This document shows positions 1 to 10,010 of a stretch of DNA of 52,149 nt, piece by piece (within the stretch, counting starts at the first letter, position 1; every line of letters starts with the position of its first letter). This stretch comes from Nemertoderma westbladi. Lineage: Eukaryota > Xenacoelomorpha > Nemertodermatida > Nemertodermatidae. The notes under the pieces are model-generated. The model saw only the letters and a program-made list of their open reading frames with translations. It had not been told where the DNA came from and did not search any database. The stretch is from contig JAUCBJ010001998.1 of the NCBI GenBank assembly GCA_032718475.1, positions 1 through 52,149 on the forward strand, read 5' to 3'. Both the position numbers and the translations under genes were made by a program.

Positions 1-43
1 ACCTAGCTCCTACAGTATGATGGCTACTAGAAGTTATACCGAC

Positions 44-153
44 CTATACTGTGCTAACATTGCGATAAAGCATCGGTTTCTTGGCAACAGAATCCAACAA
101 ATCATTCCTCACGTATTCCCTCATCTCTAAATCCCCAATAAGTGATGTTGTTC
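44..153 (-). CDS. Candidate terminal exon of an unrecognised gene
   Basis: On the minus strand a good acceptor (ATTGTTTGCAG) at 154-164 is followed by an open phase-1 frame. It encodes about 36 residues, including GDLEMREYVRNDLLDS and ending KKPMLYRNVSTV, and stops at TAG (44-46). The residue mix looks like ordinary protein rather than repeat translation. The donor exon would lie inside the first 0.3 kb or within or beyond the neighbouring mobile element, and I could not find it. I do not recognise the family. An exon this short could be chance. Confidence 0.28.
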
Positions 154-266
154 CTGCAAACAATCTCCCCCGTTTGCTTCACACAAACAACACAATATTA
201 TTGCAAACAATGCCGCATTCATAATAGTACGAGGTTAGATCAAATACGTAAGATCAAATGTACTTG

Positions 267-437
267 AGTGTAATATATCATTCGAAAGATAATTTAATTC
301 TGAGCTTGCATGCAAAAATTTAGGGTCCAATACAAAAGTATAAAAATTTTATAGGCAATTCTTTAAACCTATCTTACTTTTCAATATTTCTGATTTAATC
401 ACAATTGTAAAAAAAATTTATCCAGCGTTAGTCAGCA
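267..437 (+). repeat. Left arm of ~170-bp inverted repeat
   Basis: This is the inverted copy of 3614-3786. The pairing breaks only at single bases and small indels from AGTGTAAT at 267 to the GCGTTAGTCAGCAG block near 437. Confidence 0.8.
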
Positions 438-479
438 GCTTTGCAGGTTGCAGCCCCGTTTAAACAGTTATTACTACTA

Positions 480-2825
480 CTAGGTCGAGCGAACTCGGAC
501 AGTGGAAATGAGATCCTTCCAGGCTTCCCGATTCTCCATAGTTGTCGCAATTTCGTTTCTCCCAAGTTCAGTATCCCTTTCAAGTTGATCTATATATGTT
601 ATGGCAGGTCGTCCCCGACTACGCTTTCCATGAGTTGGTTGCCAGAGAAGTAGATCTGGTATGACCTCGTCTTTACTTCGCCAGCAGTGCCCACTGAATC
701 TTAATCTGCGTTCACGGAGGGTGGTTGATACAGGTGGTATTGTACCATAAAGCTCGGCGTTTGTCATGTGTTGTCTCCAGCTGATGTTTAGGGCTGCCCT
801 TAGTAGTCTTGTGTAGCAACCATCAATTCGTTGTTCAAGTGATTTAGTCAGTGTCCAGGTCTCACCCCCGTATAAAAATACACATTCCACTGTGGCTCGA
901 AAGAACTTAGTCTTCAGGTGCCTGGAGAGATCTGATTTCCAGATGGTATCCATTTTTGATAGAGCTACCCAAGCCTTTGCTTTCCTAACTTCTATGTCCT
1001 TTTTGCTACTCTCTATCCATGATCCAAGGTACTGGAAGTCATCGACCTTCCTTAGTTGAATATTATCAATGGTTGACAAGTTTCCATCAACATTAAAGGT
1101 CATGAATTCGGTCTTGGTAGCATCTATATGCAATCCAACCTCCTTAGCAGCCCTCTCCACTTTATTTAGTAGAAGCTGTGCATCTGCTAGCGTATTAGAG
1201 AGCAGGGCGATGTCATCCGCAAAGTCGGTGTCTGTGACTGTAGTTGCCGGATATCTACTACTTCTGCGTTCTTGAAGTGTGAATCCCAGATCTTCACCCT
1301 TTGTGGCCGTCCTCATTGCGTAATCCCGCACAATTACAAATAGTAATGGTGCTAATGTGTCACCTTGCAGTACGCCAGCCAGGATTAAGAAAAACTCAGT
1401 TTCACCATCTGGTGAGAGTACCTGCGCTTCTGTGTCACAATATAACAATCCAATGCCAGCAACAATTACTTCTGGTATTCCATAAGCTCTTAGGATTTCA
1501 AGCATTTTACCTCTATGGATGGAGTCGAATGCCTTCTTGAAGTCCACAAAAGTCATGACTGCGGGGAGATTCTTTGACTTAATTCCTTCAATCAGTCTCC
1601 GTAGTGCAAGTATCTGAGCTATTGTTGATCTACTTGGTCGAAATCCGTTTTGGCTCTTACGCAGTAGTTTCTCTATGTGAGGCCTAATCCTATATAGAAT
1701 CATTTTATTGTATATTTTGGCAGCTACCACAAGCAGACAGATCCCACGATAGTTTGTTGGTATGCCGAGGTCTCCTTTCTTGGGGAGAGGCTTTAATTGA
1801 CCTTTAGTCCAAATTGGTGGTGGCTTTTCCCCTTTTAACATCCGGTTGCAAACATTCAATAATGGTCTATTTAGCACTCCGGTTTTCCATACCTCCGCTG
1901 GGATTTCATCTAATCCACTCGCTTTATTATTGGACATGCTTTTAATGCCTCTTTGGAGTTCGGCAGGTGTGAAGTCCCCTGTTTCTATAGGTAGTGTCTT
2001 GTCATATATTTTCCTTGTAGGGCTGACCTCGATGTTTGGTGGCTGCCCAAGCAAGTTGCTGAAGTGATTTTTCCACTTCCCAACACGTTCTTCAGGACTA
2101 TCGGCTTTGAGGCGCCCCTTTGCACAACTTTTCCGACCAGATACGTCATTTACAGTTTGCCAAGTAAGTCTTGATTGTTGCTGTATGTGAGCAGTTTTAA
2201 TTGCTTCAGTTTTATCCTGTATGTACTTTTCCTGGCTGATGTTGTAGGCCAATTTAAGATCGTCCTTAGCTTTCTCAACCTTGTTAATGTTTTCGGTTGT
2301 TGGTTGTTCGGTTTTAACTTTGTAGGCTATCTTAAGATCTTCTCTCTTACAAGTAACCTCAGAGTTTTGCCATGGCACATACTGTTTTCGTTTAGGTTTC
2401 TGGGGGATATGCCTCTTAGCTGATTCCTTGCGGGCTGTTATTATATTCTGGTATATTGAATCGGTGGATTGGTCTTCATCCATTGACTGAAGTGCTTCAA
2501 AGCGGTTTTGAACTTCTACTGTATAAGCATCCTTTACAGCATTGTCAGTTCTGAGTTTCTCCCAGTCATAGTTGATTTGCTTGCTTGTCCTGGGTTTGCT
2601 GGCTCTCAAACTGAGTCTGATCTCTGCAGTCACAATTCTGTGGTCCGAACCAATTAGGTTGAACGAGCTGTATGCCTCGCAGTTGATCATGCTATTTCTC
2701 CACTTTTTGTTTATAAGGATGTAATCCAGTTGTGCTTTGGTTCCATTAGGGTATTGAAAGGTCCATAGCTTCCCCTTACTCTTTTCGAATGTGTTGTTTG
2801 TTGGTATCAATTCACATTCTTCCAT
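480..2825 (-). pseudogene. LINE reverse transcriptase (polymerase part of a broken ORF)
   Basis: This is a 781-residue open frame. Residues 60-65 (SDHRIV) are the end of the endonuclease domain. The fingers and palm of the polymerase follow, with FVDFKKAFDS at 426-435, GVLQGDTLAP at 484-493 and the catalytic FADD box at 535-538. A C-terminal block with the RRLRFSGHCWR motif comes last. All expected catalytic aspartates are visible, so the polymerase itself looks intact. The ATG at 2825 is internal to the ancestral protein: the frame remains open upstream of it with residues typical of the domain (LLLDL). The real break is therefore the frameshift near 2855, and this element should not make a full protein. 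Confidence 0.85.
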
Positions 2826-2830
2826 TAGGT

Positions 2831-3331
2831 CTAAAAGTAAGTACCCATTTCTGTTACTGTAGAACTGGTGTTATAGGTGTAACCCTTGATGTCTTCTGGG
2901 CCAATTTGCGCATTCAGGTCACCAGCAATAACTTTAACATTGTGTTTCTTGATGTCCTTAATAAGTCCAGTCAGTTCTTCATAAAACTTGACTGCTTGTT
3001 CTGGCTCTGATGCATTGGTTGGACTGTAGCAACATATAACTGTTGTCTTGGGATTCCCATCAAATGTTGCGATCATAACCCTGGAATTTATAGATTCGAT
3101 GTTGTTTAGGGTCTTAAGTGCAAATGGGCTTAGCAGAATTCCTACTCCACCAATTGATGCATTGGCCGAGTTTCTTACTGCTGAGCTTGTTACTAACGTC
3201 CATCCATTTCCAATGTCATTGTACTTCATGGCAGTGTCTTCATGACAAATCCGATGTTCTTGGATGCAGATGATGTCGATGTTATATTCCATTGCCAGAG
3301 TTATTAGTACCTGACTTTTGCTGTATTGCAA
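2831..3331 (-). pseudogene. LINE apurinic endonuclease N-terminal part
   Basis: About 166 residues of an exonuclease-endonuclease-phosphatase fold: IDIICIQEHR (catalytic Glu), GGVGILLS, CCYSPTNA and AGDLNAQIG. The frame runs into TAG at 2831-2833, one base out of phase with the downstream polymerase frame. The first codon as drawn is TTG. The homologous frame continues upstream with the NTNTGNLEYCN segment and ends at a TAA near 3365, so no initiating ATG of the original element is retained. Confidence 0.8.
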
Positions 3332-3411
3332 TATATTACAGTATTCAAGGTTACCAGTATTAGTGTTTCTTTGGTAATTTTACTGAATTAGGCCTAACAG
3401 AAGTAATTAAA

Positions 3412-3513
3412 ATGTCAAGTTCCAGTGCAATTTTTGATGACTCCGAAGAAGAACGTATGGTTGACAGGATCAGAGATGTTACTTTTAGAAAGGATCGTGA
3501 TTCTGTGACATAA
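3412..3513 (+). other. 33-codon ORF followed by a histone-type stem-loop
   Basis: This ATG-to-TAA frame starts MSSSSAIFDDSEEERMVDRI and is acidic then basic. It lies between the LINE and the right inverted-repeat arm and belongs to neither. Twenty-three bases after its stop is a 16-nt stem-loop (3537-3552) resembling the 3' processing signal of replication-dependent histone mRNAs. The peptide is not a histone. The acidic start is reminiscent of transposase N-termini, but that is only an impression. Confidence 0.3.
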
Positions 3514-3536
3514 TCAAACTGAACTCAAACCAAAAC

Positions 3537-3552
3537 GACCCTTTTAAGGGCC
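3537..3552 (+). promoter_or_regulatory. Histone-mRNA-like 3' stem-loop
   Basis: GACCCT-TTTA-AGGGCC forms a six-pair stem with a four-base loop and one A.C mismatch at the second pair. This matches the length, loop position and ARRRCC right arm of the metazoan histone stem-loop. An A-rich CAAAAC precedes it and AACATC follows. A purine-rich stretch (AAAGGGGAAG) occurs about 35 bases downstream, further than a usual histone downstream element. Confidence 0.35.
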
Positions 3553-3613
3553 AACATCCTTTGCCACTATCGAGGAGCTCCCCGTGCTGCAAAGGGGAAG
3601 CATGGCTGTAAAT

Positions 3614-3786
3614 CTGATGACCAACGCTGGATAAATAATATTTTTTTAATTGTGATTAAATAAAAAATATTGAAAAATAAGATTGGTTTAAAGAATAGCC
3701 TATAAAATTTTTATACTTTTGTATTGGACCGTAAATTTTTGCATGCAAGCTCAGAATGAATTCTCTTTCGAATGATATATTACACT
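3614..3786 (-). repeat. Right arm of ~170-bp inverted repeat
   Basis: Inverted partner of 267-437. Its outer end is at TACACT (3781-3786) and its inner end at CTGATGACCAACGCTGG. Confidence 0.8.
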
Positions 3787-3817
3787 AAGGTGCATGTCTG
3801 GCAGTTTTGGCTGGCCA

Positions 3818-3836
3818 GGGGGGGGGGGGGGGGGGG
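3818..3836 (+). repeat. G homopolymer, 19 bases
   Basis: Uninterrupted run of 19 G just outside the right inverted-repeat arm. It is a candidate quadruplex and a likely length-variable or error-prone assembly site. Confidence 0.85.
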
Positions 3837-3968
3837 TCAATCATTATGGAACACCCCATGTTTTTCTACTGTCTATTATGCATGTACATATTGTTTGTTT
3901 GTTTGTTTAAACTGGTGATTTGGATCCTCCGTGCAGGCACCATATCCACACAATTTAATTTAATAATT

Positions 3969-4071
3969 CTAAATTCACAATCTATCATTTCATATACAGT
4001 ATTATTGTGTTGTGCATGCATTATATAATTTAATATCCTTATTTGAGTGGAAATAGATAAATAAAAGTTGA
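3969..4071 (+). repeat. Direct repeat copy 1 (~100 bp)
   Basis: The stretch from AAATTCACAATCTATCATTT to GTGGAAATAGAT recurs at 5348-5445 with few changes in the same orientation. The two copies bracket a 1.3-kb AT-rich segment. They may be fragments of one dispersed repeat. Confidence 0.7.
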
Positions 4072-5050
4072 AGTTAAGTTGAATTCAGCTACACAGGGGA
4101 TAAAACCCATAGGAAAAGTAAATAAATCATGTTGATTGATAATGATTTATGATTATCAAAATGTGCTACTACTTGTATTTTTCATGTATATCTGCCTGTT
4201 GATCAGTTGGTATCCCTCTCTGACTGTTGAACTGCTTACAGGTCACTAACGGGACTAACCAATGTACCACAACCTTACCGGTAGGTAGGGGCGTAGCCAG
4301 GGGGGCAAGGGGGTCATGCCCCCCTCCCTTGTGAGGAAGATTTTTAAATTCCATTCGCCAGGCCCCGCTGGTCAGCTTCCAGCAGCTCAGCACTTATATA
4401 AATTAATAACCTCATTATTAAATAATCTATTATTGGGCTTCAATTGCCGAAGGTTACTTTTCGATTATTTTTAAAAATATATACAATTTGACAGACAAAC
4501 ACATAGACATACCAAGAGATAGACAGATAGACAGTTTAGATTTCGTCAAATCAGAAAGTTACATTTTAAATGTAATCATCGCACAGGAAAAGCCTATTAA
4601 CACAAGTTCTACTGTATATAGTTTGTGCACTTTCTTAAATTTTAAAGGACAGACAGACAAAAGTGAAAATCGACATCGTAATTGAAATCATCGGCAAGTA
4701 AAACCCCCTTAAAATTGGGTGGTGTGGTTTATTTATTTCTATGTTATATTTCTTGACAGACAGACAGACAGACACAATGACCTCCAGTAATAATAAATAT
4801 AAAACCTGTTCGCTAATAGTACATACACTGACTTGTATCTGAATTTTGACTAGTACCTAATTTTTTTACATGTCGGCTTTGAAAATATCGTAAAATTTTA
4901 TATTAGAAAAATCCCCCCAAATACAGAACATTGACGGGAACGTTTGAAACTCTCACAACTTGTTTAAGCAACTATTTTTTTAAACAGCTATCTTGGAAAA
5001 ATATCTTGATTATACTTTAAACACATGGGAACGATTAATTATACCCTACC
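4072..5050. other. AT-rich non-coding stretch with GACA microsatellites
   Basis: I see no coding frame. Degenerate GACA/GATA repeats occur at 4493-4532 and 4756-4776. A short G/C-rich patch at 4285-4345 (GGGGCGTAGCCAGGGGGG, followed by its partial complement) resembles the end of a dispersed element. The patch at 28838-28912 also ends in TACGCCCCTG. Confidence 0.5.
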
Positions 5051-5227
5051 TAACACCGCGTTCACACTACCAAGTCAAAGTCAAAAGAAAATAAATGTAG
5101 CTAGAAATAATAAATAATAATACATTATATAATATAATACATAAGCAGATAAGGGCATTCTATAAAAAAATATATTGCGTTTTACATGTTGTCTTTACTT
5201 TGAATCGGTAATGTAAACGTGGCCTAA
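5051..5227. mobile_element. Small MITE-like element, Harbinger/ISL2EU type
   Basis: The left end (CACCGCGTTCACACTACC) and the reverse complement of the right end (GGCCACGTTTACATTACC) are imperfect inverted repeats about 27 bases long. TAA is found at both outer edges (5051-5053 and 5225-5227), as expected of a 3-bp TWA target-site duplication. The interior is AT-rich and non-coding. Confidence 0.45.
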
Positions 5228-5347
5228 GAATGTTTGGAATTGCTTCTTTTTTTTTATTTAAGAACAAGTTCGCTACCGGTATTATATAAAAAAATATTCT
5301 AGAAAATTGTTCCTTAAATGGGCCTACAAAAAACGTACTATTGTGGC

Positions 5348-5445
5348 ATTAAATTCACAATCTATCATTTCATATATTATTGTGTTGTGAATGAATTATA
5401 TAATTTAATATCCTTATTTGAGTGGAAATAGATTAATAAAAAAAA
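5348..5445 (+). repeat. Direct repeat copy 2 (~100 bp)
   Basis: Second copy of the block at 3969-4071, differing by a few substitutions and by the A-run near 5435. Confidence 0.7.
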
Positions 5446-5859
5446 GTTAACATGTAATAATATTTTAGCGTATTTTAATATCGTTTTTAATCTTATTTTA
5501 ATATGGTGCCATAGTATAAGTCGTTTTCTTTTTTGTTTTATTCACTGTTCAACTTTCTCCTGTTTTATTTTATTATGTGCAGTTTTATTTATACGCTTCT
5601 ATGACAGCGGTGTCTCCTTCAAATAATAAAATAATAATAATAATAACCCAGTACTGCAGTAAGTGCGGAGCTGCAGTACTGCTGTACTGGTAACGGAAAA
5701 CACCCTTCCTTTACTGCCTTATATTCTGTAGGTCTGACTGTACTGCTGTAGGCAGGTAGGTACCGCGACCGCAGTACCGGTTAGCCGGTGTGCGGTATAG
5801 GCCCTACTGCCCTAGGCCTATAGCACTGTAGCAGTAGCCTACTGCAATCAGGCAATCAG
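5446..5859. other. Non-coding stretch upstream of the glycohydrolase exon
   Basis: AT-rich at first, then CAGTACTGCAGTA-like short repeats at 5650-5840. It ends in an acceptor-like CAATCAG at 5853-5859. The missing N-terminal exons of the glycohydrolase were not found here. Confidence 0.4.
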
Positions 5860-6622
5860 GGGTTTAGCGAGTTGGGAGACACATGTGGGCGCTGGGCGGG
5901 GCGGGGGTTAGGCCGCACAACCCGAGCTGTTCTACTTCTAACCCACCCAAACAGCCAAAGATGCTTACAGAACCGCACACCGCCGCGCGCGAGGTCTGGG
6001 AGCGTTTCAACAGACAGGCGGCCTCTAACAACGGGGTGGTAATGAGGACCTCCGTGCTCGGGATTCATCGGTTCTGGGACCTCGACTCGGTGGTCGAGAA
6101 CACCGTTCGGGTCGCCAAGGTAACGCACCACGACCCGCGGTGCGTGGCGAGTTGTGTGGCTGTAACCACGGCGATCGCGCAACTGCTGACCGACCACGCG
6201 GCCGGGAGTCAGCCTGATTTGGAGCGATTGGCTGATTGGTGCACCGGAGTTACGGGTTGGCTGCCCAACAGCTACTGAGTGACAAGGAACGACTATAACT
6301 TAAGTTCCACATGCACGCGAGTTTAGAGGAACTCAGACTTGATGAGTCGGATAAGATTGGCTATACGTATAAGACGATGGGGACGGGGTTCTGGGCGTTG
6401 AGACAGAATGACTACGAGGACGCGTTGTCACGGGTTACTATGGAAGCCGGTGATGCGGATACCAATGCGGCGGTCGCCGGGGCTCTCATTGGTTGTCGTC
6501 TTGGTTACAGAGCGATACCGGAACGGTGGGTGGGAGGTTTGGTGCATCGCGATTGGTTGAAGAGCGTCATTGATTCCTACAAGGATGTGCTCGTTGGACT
6601 CGCTAGTAAACCAACTCATTAG
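5860..6622 (+). pseudogene. ADP-ribosylglycohydrolase-family gene, C-terminal part, broken
   Basis: The family removes ADP-ribose from modified molecules using a binuclear Mg2+ site. The exon opens after an AG with a frame reading GFSELGDTCGRWAGRGLGRT (from 5860). The similarity then continues in a second frame (MLTEPHTAAREVWERF, NGVVMRTSVLGIHRFWDLDS, ADPR-fold core VTHHDPRCVASCVAVTTAIA). It ends in a third frame with LEELRLDES, GYTYKTMGTGFWALRQND and the metal-ligand motif GDADTNAAVAGALIG (from 6449). I infer one frameshift near 5950-5965, a second near 6274, and an in-frame TAA at 6296-6298. No GT/AG intron of workable size bridges these breaks, so a pseudogene is most likely. Assembly error in a GC-rich patch is the alternative. 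The N-terminal metal-binding half is absent from the window. Confidence 0.75.
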
Positions 6623-7095
6623 TTGCTTTACTTTATCTTTTTTTATTTTAATTCCGTATACCAGTAGTCGAGTAGTCCTGCAGAATTCCAAAAAGTTTTT
6701 CAGACTTTTAGATGCAACCAGGCCAGGGATAATAGTTAGTAAAGTTGTTTTGGAACATATCCCGCAAGCGCATCTAGATTCATTTTGGGTTTGTAAATTA
6801 AGATAATATTCACTATTCTGTATGCAATTTTGCATCACATTTATCCCCCAAAGCAAAAATTATTTAAATTGACAACAAGTTGAATTGCCCTTGAAGTTCT
6901 GAATATAAATGGCCCGATCGAAAGATCTCTATTTTTTTTCCTTAAACTAAATTCTACAGGACTACCGGTAGTAATAATTATATTTAAAATGATTTACTTT
7001 AATAGTCGAGATAAATATCTGTTGACTCGTGATTCGCACCCAGGTTTCTAGGAAACCACTGTGGAGTAATGAACCACAGAATGCATGTAATGCAT
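6623..7095. other. AT-rich spacer
   Basis: No convincing exon, hairpin or repeat was seen between the glycohydrolase remnant and the 47-bp array. Confidence 0.4.
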
Positions 7096-10010
7096 AGACC
7101 ATGGACATAGACATGGGTTTGAATGTAATGAACCGCGTAATTAATGGTTGCCGATAGACATGGGTTCGAATGTAATGGGCCGCGTAATGAATGGTTGCCG
7201 ATAGACATGGGTTCGAATGTAATGGACCGCGTAATGCATGGTTGCCGATAGACATGGGTTCGAATGTAATGGACCGCGTAATGAATGGTTGCTGATAGAC
7301 ATGGGTTCGAATGTAATGGGCCGCGTAATGAATGGTTGCCGATAGACATGGGTTCGAATGTAATGGACCGCGTAATGCATGGTTGCCGATAGACATGGGT
7401 TCGAATGTAATGGACCGCGTAATGAATGGTTGCCGATAGACATGGGTTCGAATGTAATGACCGCGTAATGAATGGTTGCCGATAGACATGGGTTCGAATG
7501 TAATGACCGCGTAATGAATGGTTGCCGATAGACATGGGTTCGAATGTAATGACCGCGTAATGAATGGTTGCCGATAGACATGGGTTCGAATGTAATGGGC
7601 CGCGTAATGAATGGTTGCCGATAGACATGGGTTCGAATGTAATGGACCGCGTAATGAATGGTTGCCGATAGATATGGGTTCGAATGTAATGGACCGCGTA
7701 ATTAATGGTTGCCGATAGACATGGGTTCGAATGTAATGGGCCGCGTAATGAATGGTTGCCGATAGACATGGGTTCGAATGTAATGGACCGCGTAATGCAT
7801 GGTTGCCGATAGATATGGGTTCGAATGTAATGGACCGCGTAATTAATGGTTGCCGATAGACATGGGTTCGAATGTAATGGACCGTGTAATGAATGGTTGC
7901 CGATAGACATGGGTTCGAATGTAATGGACCGCGTAATGAATGGTTGCCGATAGACATGGGTTCGAATGTAATGGGCCGCGTAATGAATGGTTGCCGATAG
8001 ACATGGGTTCGAATGTAATGGACCGCGTAATGCATGGTTGCCGATAGACATGGGTTCGAATGTAATGGACCGCGTAATGCATGGTTGCCGATAGACATGG
8101 GTTCGAATGTAATGGACCGCGTAATTAATGGTTGCCGATAGACATGGGTTCGAATGTAATGGACCGTGTAATGAATGGTTGCCGATAGACATGGGTTCGA
8201 ATGTAATGGACCGCGTAATGAATGGTTGCCGATAGACATGGGTTCGAATGTAATGGACCGCGTAATGCATGGTTGCCGATAGACATGGGTTCGAATGTAA
8301 TGGACCGCGTAATGAATGGTTGCCGATAGACATGGGTTCGAATGTAATGGACCGCGTAATGAATGGTTGCCGATAGACATGGGTTCGAATGTAATGGACC
8401 GCGTAATGAATGGTTGCCGATAGACATGGGTTCGAATGTAATGGACCGCGTAATGAATGGTTGCCGATAGACATGGGTTCGAATGTAATGGACCGCGTAA
8501 TGAATGGTTGCCGATAGACATGGGTTCGAATGTAATGGACCGCGTAATGAATGGTTGCCGATAGACATGGGTTCGAATGTAATGGACCGCGTAATGCATG
8601 GTTGCCGATAGACATGGGTTCGAATGTAATGGACCGCGTAATGCATGGTTGCCGATAGACATGGGTTCGAATGTAATGGACCGCGTAATGAATGGTTGCC
8701 GATAGACATGGGTTCGAATGTAATGGACCGTGTAATGAATGGTTGCCGATAGACATGGGTTCGAATGTAATGGACCGCGTAATGAATGGTTGCCGATAGA
8801 CATGGGTTCGAATGTAATGGACCGCGTAATGCATGGTTGCCGATAGACATGGGTTCGAATGTAATGGACCGCGTAATTAATGGTTGCCGATAGACATGGG
8901 TTCGAATGTAATGGACCGCGTAATGAATGGTTGCCGATAGACATGGGTTCGAATGTAATGGACCGCGTAATGAATGGTTGCCGATAGACATGGGTTCGAA
9001 TGTAATGGACCGCGTAATGAATGGTTGCCGATAGACATGGGTTCGAATGTAATGGACCGCGTAATGAATGGTTGCCGATAGACATGGGTTCGAATGTAAT
9101 GGACCGCGTAATGAATGGTTGCCGATAGACATGGGTTCGAATGTAATGGACCGCGTAATGAATGGTTGCCGATAGACATGGGTTCGAATGTAATGGACCG
9201 CGTAATGAATGGTTGCCGATAGACATGGGTTCGAATGTAATGGACCGTGTAATGAATGGTTGCCGATAGACATGGGTTCGAATGTAATGGACCGCGTAAT
9301 GAATGGTTGCCGATAGACATGGGTTCGAATGTAATGGACCGTGTAATGAATGGTTGCCGATAGACATGGGTTTGAATGTAATGGACCGCGTAATGAATGG
9401 TTGCCGATAGACATGGGTTCGAATGTAATGGACCGCGTAATGAATGGTTGCCGATAGACATGGGTTCGAATGTAATGGACCGCGTAATGAATGGTTGCCG
9501 ATAGACATGGGTTCGAATGTAATGGACCGTGTAATGAATGGTTGCCGATAGACATGGGTTCGAATGTATTGGACCGCGTAATGAATGGTTGCCGATAGAC
9601 ATGGGTTCGAATGTAATGGACCGCGTAATGCATGGTTGCCGATAGACATGGGTTCGAATGTAATGGACCGCGTAATGCATGGTTGCCGATAGACATGGGT
9701 TCGAATGTAATGGACCGCGTAATGAATGGTTGCCGATAGACATGGGTTCGAATGTAATGGACCGCGTAATGAATGGTTGCCGATAGACATGGGTTCGAAT
9801 GTAATGGACCGCGTAATGAATGGTTGCCGATAGACATGGGTTCGAATGTAATGGACCGTGTAATGAATGGTTGCCGATAGACATGTGTTCGAATGTAATG
9901 GACCGTGTAATGAATGGTTGCCGATAGACATGGGTTCGAATGTAATGGACCGCGTAATTAATGGTTGCCGATAGACATTGGTTCGAATGTAATGGACCGC
10001 GTAATGAATT
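7096..10010. repeat. 47-bp minisatellite, about 62 units
   Basis: The unit runs from TAATGAATGGTTGCCGATAG through ACATGGGTTCGAATGTAATG to GACCGCG. Most units differ only at a few positions: GAATGG/GCATGG/TTAATGG, GGACC/GGGCC and CCGCG/CCGTG. Three consecutive 46-bp units that share the loss of one G lie at about 7440-7580. Because 47 is not a multiple of 3, one stop-free phase on the minus strand makes all three minus frames open. They give overlapping frames of up to 989 codons with a 47-residue period. I regard these as by-products of the repeat. Each unit contains GGTTCGAAT, similar to the tRNA B box. Confidence 0.97.

Larger units (their letters stand above)
467..3380 (-). mobile_element. 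Non-LTR retrotransposon (LINE), 5'-truncated and frameshifted
   Basis: Read on the minus strand, it encodes an AP-type endonuclease (GDLNAQIG near 2900, SDHRIV near 2640) followed by a reverse transcriptase and a C-terminal region. The 3' end is a short TAG-trinucleotide tail next to the stop codon (about 467-483). A second LINE fragment at 46.5-48.3 kb has the same kind of tail. The gene order and FADD-box polymerase fit RTE-like or similar APE-type clades, but the exact clade cannot be fixed by eye. The coding frame continues upstream of 3331 to about 3360 and then meets a stop, so the 5' end is missing. A one-base frameshift near 2855 separates the endonuclease frame from the polymerase frame. 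Confidence 0.85.
267..3786. mobile_element. Composite element: LINE between ~170-bp inverted repeats
   Basis: Positions 267-437 and 3614-3786 are near-identical inverted copies of each other. The outer ends read AGTGTAATATATCATTCGAA inward from each side, and both inner ends contain TTTATCCAGCGTT. Between the arms lie a minus-strand LINE (about 467-3380) and a short plus-strand segment (3400-3613) belonging to neither arm. The simplest reading is a DNA transposon or MITE with long terminal inverted repeats that later received a LINE. I see no clear target-site duplication at the outer ends: the left flank ends in CTTG and the right begins with AAGG. The superfamily is therefore left open. Confidence 0.7.

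Noticed and set aside
5856-6197. 113-codon minus-strand frame
   Set aside because: It is antisense to the glycohydrolase exon, whose motifs are convincing. It is open because of high GC content.
6428-6856. 142-codon minus-strand frame
   Set aside because: Half is antisense to the glycohydrolase exon and half is AT-rich spacer. No protein features.
7021-7045. tRNA gene remnant near the 47-bp array
   Set aside because: A TTCGCACCC-like stretch is present, but no acceptor stem, anticodon arm or A box could be laid out.
6962-9931. 989-codon minus-strand frame and its overlapping companions
   Set aside because: It is explained by a stop-free 47-bp unit read through all phases. There is no conserved domain, and the tail beyond the array is arbitrary sequence.
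7096-10010. CRISPR-like array
   Set aside because: Units are contiguous with no unique spacers, the context is a eukaryotic genome, and no cas genes are present.
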